The translations under genes were made by a program, and so were the position numbers. DNA of 64,000 nt from positions 44,161,763 to 44,225,762 of the forward strand of contig JALGQZ010000012.1 of assembly GCA_023105745.1 (NCBI GenBank). The letters run 5' to 3'. Below, piece after piece: positions 56,233 through 64,000 of the stretch. The notes below the pieces were generated by a model, which saw only the letters and a program-made list of their open reading frames with translations, was not told the DNA's origin and searched no databases. Every line of letters starts with the position of its first letter. Position 1 is the first letter of the stretch. The stretch is from Austropuccinia psidii (Eukaryota; Basidiomycota; Pucciniomycetes; Pucciniales; Sphaerophragmiaceae).

Positions 56233-58054
56233 CATGGTTATACCTTAGCGTTGGAGTCAGCCGTGAAAAATGCTGAGTTGCAAGAGAATACCTAGTCCAA
56301 ATTGTCACATTCTTTCAAGCTGACAATTACTCATCAATCTTCGAAAATGAAATTCCAAAGGATGTACGAACGATTCTCAGAAAGCTTGATGTTACTCCTC
56401 AATTTAATAAGCATGTATGCTGCCCAACCTGCTACTCAGTTTATGACATTGACACCTCTCCTTTTGATTGTGGATACCAAGATTTTCCTCATTCCTCACC
56501 CTGCGGAAAATCACTTTTTATTCCCTTATACAGCAAGCCTACCTCTTATGTTCAAGGCCATTTACATTCCCTTCAAACTCCACCAAAGCCTTTGAAAGAT
56601 CGCACACCATTCTTAACATACATTACACAAGATTTTGTCAACTGGCTGATGTGGTTTATACCACAGGTTGAAGAGTCAATTGATGAATGGAGACAAAAAG
56701 TACAAGTTGAAACCAATTCAATCTGTGATTATCAGCAGTCACCATCTTGGAAAAACCTCTACCCACCTTCACAAACAGCTCAAGCCTCAGCTATGCCCTT
56801 GTCCTTCAGCTTATTTGTTGATTGGTTCAACCCAATGGCAAAGAAGCTTGGTGGAAAGCAAGTTTCACTCGGCGTCCTTGCACTCAACTGTCTTAATCTG
56901 CCAGCCACAAAGCAATGGAAGCTTCAGAATACATTTCTTTCTGCAATAATCCCTGCACCCAACCAACCAAACATGGTAACAATTAACAATGTACTCTCCT
57001 TATTTGTTGAAGAAATCATGCCTCTGAGTGCAGTAATCAACATTCCAACACCAAGGTATCCAAATGGTCGAAAGGTAGTCATTAAGCTGGGGTGCTTGAT
57101 TGGAGATTTGGTTGCCACACACAAGGTGGCTGGGTATGCTTCACACTCGGCAACCTGCTTTTTGCACTTGGTGTGATTGCAACAAGGACAATATTAAAAA
57201 TTTGGAAATCGGCCGCCTTCGTCAATCACGAATTGTCAAGGATTATGCATACTCATTCAAACAAGCCCAGAATCAAGCTGAACGTGACAGGATTTTAAAG
57301 AGAGCAGGAGTTCGCTGGTCAGAACTTCACCGACTACCCTACTGGGATCCTGTCAATCACGTTTCTCTTGGTGTGATGCATATGTGGTATGAAGGCATCC
57401 TTCAGAATCATTTCTTCAGACGATGGCAATGGAGCTTTGGAAAATCTGGTAAACCCCAGCAAGAAACAGATACAAATGAAAGCCATCAAGAAAGCAGTTC
57501 AGATGAAAATGATGATGGAATGATTATCAATGAACACAGCAAGAAAATAGAAGGTTTATCGAGTGAACAAGTCAAGAAATTCCAATCATTATTTGAAGAG
57601 GTGATTGTACCAACAGGAATTACAAGAATTCCATCTAACGCTGGAGCTCCAAAGACAGGAAAGATGAAAGCAAGCGAGTGGAAATCTCTTTTCTCTATTT
57701 ATTTACCATTAGTTTCATTGGATGTGTTTCTTGGCGATTTTGACTCCATTGAATCTACATTACCATCAAATTGGCTCCTCTTGAAAAATCTTTGTGCTTT
57801 GGTTACTTGTACCAACATTCTGATTTACCAATCGATTACTCAAGACAATTGCAAGTCTTTCTTACATCATTACAAGACTTATTGTAAGACATCCGAGGTA
57901 CTTTGTTCAAACTGCAAAATCAAGCCTAACCATCATTATGAATTACATGTCAAGACACAATTATTGTGGTGGGGTCCCCTAAGGTCTATCTCTGAACATT
58001 CAGGTGAACGATTGAATGGTTTTCTTCAAGAATTCAAGAACAATGGAAAAGCTG

Positions 58055-58126
58055 GTAAGAAATAATTTAGACTCATTTGATATTTGATTTAATATTTTGA
58101 CAATGAGGGTCTATTTCTTCATTTAG
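58055..58126 (+). other. Intron 2 of the transposase gene
   Basis: GTAAGA...CATTTAG, 72 nt. Joining the flanks gives GKA-D-KFGLTIMNRF in frame. Confidence 0.85.
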
Positions 58127-58785
58127 ACAAATTTGGTCTGACCATAATGAATCGCTTTTGCCAGTGGCAAAGATTAACTGCAAAGAGTTCCTTAACCAAA
58201 GAAAATCCAAAGCCTTCTGATCCTGAAATGGATTTTTCACTTGACCGAGAAACCTATCTCAAGCTGCTTTCTTATTTGCAGATGTCTGACTCAAAAATTC
58301 GTGATCATATGCAAATACCCCATCCCAAAGGAGCAAAAGTTTTTCCCAACCATGCAAAAGAAATCAAAACCTTGCAATGTAATAATGGATTGCATACCTT
58401 CAATGTTTCAGCGAAGCCACCAAACAATATTATAAAGTACAAAACAAATGATGGTATTTTAAGATATGGATCAGTAAACCATATTTTAAAAACTGTTTGG
58501 GAACCTTCAAAGAATAGTTTCATACTTGTTGGAAATATGAAGAAAATTGAATACTCACCAACAAAGAATAAATTAATATGGAGTATCTTTGACAGCCTGG
58601 CCATAAATCAACTACAAAAAATAATTAATATAGAAGTAATCCAGGGTAATCAAGTAGTAGGCTTGTGTGCATATCGGCAGCTACCAGCATGGAGTTTGGG
58701 GGTCAAGGAGCCGACTATGTTGGTACGTTTGATAAAGGAAGGCCACTGTCCACTGTCCAATGAGCAAGCTCCCAATTTTGGATGA

Positions 58786-59342
58786 CGTTTAATTTTGACT
58801 GAAAAAACTATGTTAATTTTTTCTTGTAGCTGTTTTGAATGGTTTTATGCTTACGTTTGGTTGTTTTTTTATGGATTAAATCATCCTTTTACCCTTATTT
58901 GTGGTTTGAAAAACTGAATTTTTAAAAAGTAACTAGTAAAGTAATTTCAAAATGAATTTTAGAAATTGTGACAATTGTGATTTATTCGGGTTCTATAACC
59001 TCATCAAACTCATTATGTTTGTAAGCTTTAACAGGAAGAGCAGCTGATATATTTCCGCAAAAAGATATGAAAATTTGAAAACAATGATGAAACAGAGAAA
59101 ATCTCTGTGTATCTATCAAGATTCAAGTACATTAACATTATAAGTCAAAAGAATCTCATCACACGAATCACATGTCAAACACAAGAGAAAATGTACAAAA
59201 CTGTTTATCAAGCAGATTTATAAAAATACATAGGTAAAAAAAATCATTGCAACACAAAAATCTTAATTAAAGAAAAAGTTAATTTATTTACAAACTGTGT
59301 ATCATTAAGAAAAGCTATATGTAATAAATTGTAAGTAAAAAT
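58786..59342. other. Spacer between the two convergent CACTA genes
   Basis: AT-rich with no open frame of note. It would contain the 3' UTRs of both genes. Confidence 0.6.
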
Positions 59343-61173
59343 TCAACCCCAAACCTGTGGCCCAAATCCATCATCAAATGAGTGTTTTCCATTTGCCTTA
59401 TTGTTTTCTTGAAAAGCATCTTCCATTTCCTCATCAAAATCAGGAGTCCATTTGGATTTTCCCTTATTTTGAATTTCCACCGAATCTTCACTTTTGGTAT
59501 CCTCTTCATCGCTGTCATTGTTGCAATTCTGAGGCTCAACAACATCACCATCAGAGAACTCATTCGAGTTTTCATCATCGCTCTCTTCCTCGTCACTACA
59601 ATGGATAACCTCATGATAAAAGTCATATGGTCTGGTCACTGAAGCCCAGTACTTTTTATTGAAAGCTTTATCGCTGATTTTTTCATCTTCATTAGGATTC
59701 AAATTGTTAGAAAGATCTTGGATTGGAATGAATGCAACACTTCTTGTTTTTGCAACCAAGGATCGTATGGTATAATCTTGATTATTGAACCATTCTGGAG
59801 TATAAAAATCAACTGGCATTCCAAATGGGGCTTTACCGATTTCAGAAAAAATTGGTTTGGATGGTTGACATCATGGATATTTTTGACTCTTTTGACGTGC
59901 AAGCTTATTGGCTTGCTTCATTTTGTTGTCCAAATTTTGAAAAAACGAATTTGCACTCTCTGAGCGATATGGTAGGTTTTTAATGACATAGACTTCTAAT
60001 ATCGAATCAAACTCGTCATCACTGTGAGCATTCACATCCTCCAATACTTTCAGGTATCGCTTAGGAAAATTGCTTGCTATTGCAAATTTGTAACGTCTAG
60101 TATGAAGCTGGTTCAAATTTAATAGTTGTTAAGCTCCAAATTTATATGCCTTGAATAATTTGAGCAAATTACTTACTCTCTGCCTCCGTTTCTGCACAAC
60201 CCTCTTATCCTTATCACGAACTGTCTTTCCAGCCACTTTGTTTTCTACCTTATGAACTTCAGCCATCAAATAATGAACAAAATGGTCATATGCCATTTTC
60301 AGCAATTGGAGGTTGTTGCAGTAAGCCAATGAAGCTCTTATATATTTATAAGCTCCACTACTTGAAACCTGCCTAAATGTCATAAGAGCTGCTGTCCGGC
60401 AAGCTTCATTGTATAAAGAATCTGGAGCTTCCTCAAGATCTGGTGCCCAAAGACGAATCCCAAGCTTTGCGAGCATTGAATGGATATAAAGAATGTAAAA
60501 TTCTTCGAGGTGAATGATATGCTTTCCAACTTTGATACATCCAGCACGTGCATCACGAAGTGTCTTGACTTCTTTTTCACTAATAAGGTTAGCTCCTGTA
60601 TTACTCTGCGCGACATTCACAACTTGTTCATTACTAGAAAAACGTCCATAAAACTCTTTTAGAAGTAAGCGATCTGGTGATGGTGGAAGTGAGTCTTTTT
60701 CAAGCATACCCCACAAGAGTCTGATGTGGGCATAAAGCGCCTCCTGCATGGTAAATATTGCAACAAGTAAGTCATTTAGTACTTCATAACTTGAATAACA
60801 CTTACTTTTGTATGAATAAAGTCTTCTGGTACCTCACACATTAGCATTTGAACTGGACTACGCTTAATTGGTGGAGTGGATGCTGATGGTATTTTGCTAT
60901 GGTGATTTGTTGGAGAGGGATTTTTTTCTTTGGTTTTTATGGTGGCTTTCTTGGATGGAGTAATTTTTGACTTTTTCGTTGGTTTTTTTCACCTTTTTGG
61001 GAATTCTTCCTATGAATATTAGCACTTGACTTGACCTCAAGAGCTTCTACTTTTTGCAAGAGCGAATTGATGACTTCATCCCTGGAAGAAATTAAATTTT
61101 GGAGGTTTGTTATTTTGATGTCGCGAGAGTTTCCAGTTGAAAAAGGGTTATAACCATAACCTGCCATATTCAT
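59343..61173 (-). pseudogene. Second CACTA gene, product of unknown family
   Basis: Exon 1 61173-60806, intron 60744-60805 (GTAAGT...ATGCAG), exon 2 60743-60177, intron 60108-60176 (GTAAGT...AACCAG), exon 3 60107-59343; both splices keep the frame. About 565 residues: MNMAGYGYNPFSTGN, a short coiled coil (LISSRDEVINSLLQKVEAL), a Lys/Pro-rich linker (frameshifted by one base near 60990), a conserved-looking helical domain (EALYAHIRLLWGML, LRDARAGCIKVGKHIIHLEE, MLAKLGIRLWAPDLEE, FRQVSSSGAYKYI), a basic patch (KDKRVVQKRRQR), then HTRRYKFAIASNFPKRYLKV and, after a TGA (59877-59879 region), an acidic tail rich in Asp/Glu. It occupies the place of the TnpA-type accessory protein of plant CACTA elements; that role is inference. 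No DNA-binding motif is recognised with certainty. Confidence 0.75.
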
Positions 61174-61494
61174 TATTTAAGCAAAATATGAGGTGAAATT
61201 GGAAGAATGTTAGAAAGAAGGGTGAATTAAGTTTTTGGTTTCTGAGATAGTGTGATGATTAAAGATCTGAAATGAATAACTTCACCAAGTACTTAATAAA
61301 AGAAAAGGTTTATTTCCAAAGGAAAACTCTCTTCAAAAAACCATTCATTTTTAAGAAAGGACATGAGTGATTTGGCTGATTTCTGATCTTGATGAAAGGA
61401 GTTTGTTGACGTTCAATGAGAGAGTATAAAGGAAAAAAAAAATTGGACTGAACGTCTTTGTTCAGCTACCAAAAATCAATTTGGACATCCATAA

Positions 61495-61555
61495 GGGGTC
61501 ACTGAAAGAGACCGCGCGACCCGACATCCGGGGGGTCAACCTTTTTCCCCCAGTG
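61495..61555 (-). repeat. Right terminal inverted repeat of the CACTA element
   Basis: It matches 55543-55603 in inverse orientation at 57 of 61 positions; it ends in CCCCCAGTG. Confidence 0.95.
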
Positions 61556-61558
61556 CGC

Positions 61559-61578
61559 TCTGCCAGTTGGCCTTTCCT
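61559..61578 (-). pseudogene. tRNA-like sequence, 5' part
   Basis: On the minus strand it reads GGCCAACTGGCAGA and continues, after removal of the transposon and one CGC, as GCGGTAAGG. The A-box-like element spans the insertion point. Confidence 0.4.
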
Positions 61579-64000
61579 GGGACTCCCAAAATAGTAACCA
61601 CATTCACCTGTCCCATTCCTTATCTCTTCAGATTTTTTTTTTCCAAACCTACTGGCCTTGCAAAGTTGCCTTCAAAGAGCACAACTATGCGAAAATAATT
61701 GGTAAAAAAAACATAAAACAAATTAATACATACCATATCCCTTCCAACATCCAGTCTCACTCTTCACTTCTGCAGCTTCAATAAGAAATTTGGGGGTCAC
61801 ATTAACAGAAAAGTTGATGTTATATGGCCTTTCCAAATCAAAAACAAATTATTTAGGTCTTCAAAATTAATTATTCAATTATTTAAAGGAACCTAATGAT
61901 GCGTATCCCCTCTTTGGGTGGTTCATAACAGCAAAAATACATGAAATTTCCCAAAATTGATACCTCAAAAGTGTTTTGTTCCACACCTTGAACCTTCTAT
62001 GTCCCCTATGATACCTAAAAGTCTCCTCTTCTATTAATTGGCATCCTCATTGCAGCTCTTATTATATTAATCACCCAATTGCTTATATTTAAGCATATCA
62101 AAATATATATATATATACATAAAAAATTATTTCCAGAGAAAATTGAAAAATGTCTTTGATTTGGGTAATTTCCATCACAACTATGTATTGGATAGTGCAG
62201 TGGGGTGACACTGGCAGAGAAAACCTGTGATCAATTTTCCTTAATGAATATATCATCTGTGAACCTTTGAGATATGACCACATACCCAAAAAGGTCACAA
62301 GATATATTTAAAATAATTATAGCCTAAAAATAATTATCTTAAAGCTATAAAGCTGCCATAAATAGGCATACAACTTGGTTTAACTCAAGAACCAATGAGT
62401 AAACATGTGAAAAAAATTACACCATTGGATTCCCCATGGTAAAATACACATATACCATTTTTATTGCATATCTGTAAAGTCAATATTTAATGAGTTATAA
62501 GTAATAATACCTTATAAAAAACACAAATCCTTAATTATTGCAAATACCAATGAAACAACATGTGAGATGAGTGGTACCATGGAATTCTCAATAACAATTT
62601 ACACATAAAACAATTAAGAAGCTAATCTCCAAAGTCAATACTTAAGGAGTTAAGCTGAATATATGCACTTTTTTGGTCAATGCATATGTTCAAGGATTTT
62701 TGCTGATATCTTTTCAAATATACATGGTAGAGTGATGAACAAAAAAAAAGTCACCACATAATTACTGTAGGCAGACAGAAATGAACTTTCTTTCACAAGC
62801 TATAAACAAGGTTAAAACCTGTAATGGATTATTGATTAAAATCAATAGAGCTGTTGACCACTTTGTTGTGGAAGTGGTCCAAACTTGAAAAAAGTAGACA
62901 GATAGATTCTACTAGTTCATTTGTGAATAATGCTGTACTTTTTATTACAATATTCAAGGTATAACCCCTTGAAATCAGGGTTTGAAGTTTAAAATATTAA
63001 ATTCCAAGAGAAAGGATGAGTTACAAGAAAAATTATCAAAAATACAGTTTTGATGATGTAATGAAATGCTCTTGGAAGTGTAATGAGGGCATGCCAAGCT
63101 ATCAGAATCAAATCTCAGAATAGCTGTAGCGTGTATAACTTAAAAGTTATTAATGATCAAAGTTTAAGCTTAAATTTGAGCATTAATGATCACTCAATGT
63201 AATCTTATTTTATGTTTAACAGTCATATAGGTGATAAAATTGATGAATAATATTAGATTATGATTAATAATAATAAAATACACAAAGTTTAGGCTTCTTC
63301 CAAGCCTATGACGTCATCAAACTTAAGGTTACAGTGATAACTTTAAATAGTGGCGTAATTATGAGATAAGATGGTTTGATCATGATGTAATCATCAGCAA
63401 AACTTAAAATATTGATCAATTATAGTAGAAATAATCAATAAACGTCTACTAGAAGCCTGCTGAACTCTAGGAGGGAGGTATTTACTATAAATAGAGCTCT
63501 TTTTACTCTGTTTTCCCCCCAGACGCTTACAAAACATTGAATCATTAAATAAAAAGGTACTTTCTTTATTCTTTATGTATAAAACTATAAAATTCTTTTA
63601 TCAAGAACAAAGGTAATATTATTATAATCATCATCTTTGACGTGATTATTACAATTATTTAATTGTTTTGTTTAAATTTCTCTTAAAAACCTCTATTTCA
63701 TGTAAAATCAAGATAAATTGTAATTTCTCTTAAAATTTATTGTAAATACAATTTAAAAAGGGTGTATCTACATTTTTTGGCATAAAATTATTGAAAATTA
63801 TTATATTAAGTTTTAAAACAGGTGATTTCTCTTATTATAATGATTTTTTCTATTAATCCTTTAATAATTCTATAATTAATATAAATAGTATTTATATTAA
63901 TTAATAGCTTTAATATTAGTAATATTATTGTTATTAATTGTTTTTTATTAATAAAAAAGAATTTTTTATGCCTTCATTATTTGTTTTTAACAATAATAAA
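61579..64000. other. AT-rich sequence, no gene seen
   Basis: Stops are frequent in all frames. 63280-63560 contains a TGACGTCA palindrome near 63310, TATAAATA at 63486-63493 and a pyrimidine tract ending CCCCCCAG at about 63524, which looks like LTR promoter or leader sequence, but no partner LTR or gag is within the window. Confidence 0.5.
63486..63493 (+). promoter_or_regulatory. TATA-box-like TATAAATA in LTR-like context
   Basis: It is followed by AGAGCTC, a pyrimidine-rich stretch and CAG, and preceded by an AGGCTT/AAGCCT hairpin and a CRE-like TGACGTCA within 200 bases. No transcript can be assigned. Confidence 0.3.

Larger units (their letters stand above)
55897..58785 (+). pseudogene. 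tnp2: CACTA transposase, Tnp2 family
   Basis: Exon 1 55897-56158 (MEVCTCPKCINYQFTDENG, CXXC), intron 56159-56232, exon 2 56233-58054, intron 58055-58126, exon 3 58127-58785; both introns restore the frame. After WLYLSVGVSREKC and a TGA (56274-56276) come CCPTCYSVYDI and further Cys (zinc-binding), then the Tnp2/transposase_21 core: PLSFSLFVDWFNP (first Asp candidate), LALNCLNLP, LGCLIGDLVATHKVAGY (second Asp), FCTWCDCN, RLPYWDPVNHVSLGVMHMWYEG (Glu candidate). A 1-nt frameshift near 57165 separates HKVAGYASHSA from FCTWC. The C-terminal half is helical with an HSGERLNGFLQEF motif. The enzyme would bind the CACTG ends and cut and paste the element. Two small lesions are the only damage. Confidence 0.9.
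55543..61555. mobile_element. Complete CACTA (EnSpm) DNA transposon
   Basis: 6013 bp bounded by 61-bp terminal inverted repeats that match at 57 positions, beginning CACTGGGGGAAAAAGGTT, with a CGC target duplication. Inside are two convergent, spliced genes: a Tnp2-type transposase on the plus strand (55897-58785) and a second gene on the minus strand (61173-59343). The ends, the duplication and most of both coding frames are preserved, so the insertion is comparatively recent; one stop and one frameshift in the transposase and two lesions in the second gene make it non-autonomous. Confidence 0.95.

Overview
The window is AT-rich eukaryotic nuclear DNA, dominated by transposable elements in different stages of decay. 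Short spliced introns (about 60-110 nt, GTAAG...YAG), chromodomain Ty3 elements, Ty1/copia elements and a Tnp2-type CACTA transposon point to a basidiomycete fungus. The retroelement families look most like those of rust fungi (Pucciniales, for example the very repeat-rich Austropuccinia psidii). That assignment is recognition, not a database result. No bacterial or organellar genes are seen.

Layout. 1-6619: a full-length Ty1/copia element (1444-6518, minus strand, TSD AGGCC) splits an apparent host exon. 6620-9694: AT-rich sequence without recognisable genes, including a strand-asymmetric G-poor block. 9695-20126: Ty3 element A (minus) with tRNA-Pro-like PBS, motif-intact PR/RT/INT and many nonsense and frameshift lesions; its 3' LTR is truncated. 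20127-25094: Ty3 element B (plus), related to A, placed head-to-head with it and cut off at the start of RT. 25095-34512: Ty3 element C (plus), two diverged LTRs, RT active site YIDY. 34513-37022: AT-rich DNA with a decayed SANT/Myb-like gene (minus).

37028-47169: Ty3 chromovirus D (minus, TSD AATAG, the best-preserved LTR pair), inserted into the terminal repeat of a small TIR element (47172-47478). D has a gag/pro -1 overlap with a GGGAAAA heptamer, a chromodomain, and, between pol and the 3' LTR, an oppositely oriented 408-codon gene that carries a CX2CX6CX10CX2CX6C cluster, the spacing of the fungal Zn(II)2Cys6 domain. This captured regulator-like gene is the most novel item in the window.

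47480-51870: less AT-rich, CpG-retaining DNA with a decayed spliced gene for a probable multi-pass membrane protein. 52906-53610: fragment of a copia gag. 55543-61555: a complete CACTA transposon (61-bp TIRs, TSD CGC) with two convergent, spliced genes: a Tnp2 transposase (one nonsense codon, one frameshift) and a second protein of unknown family. Its target resembles a tRNA gene or tRNA-derived SINE. 61559-64000: AT-rich, no genes seen, one LTR-like promoter near 63490.

The mobile elements are nearly all non-autonomous now. Catalytic Asp to Tyr substitutions recur in three places (RT of C; PR and RT of D).
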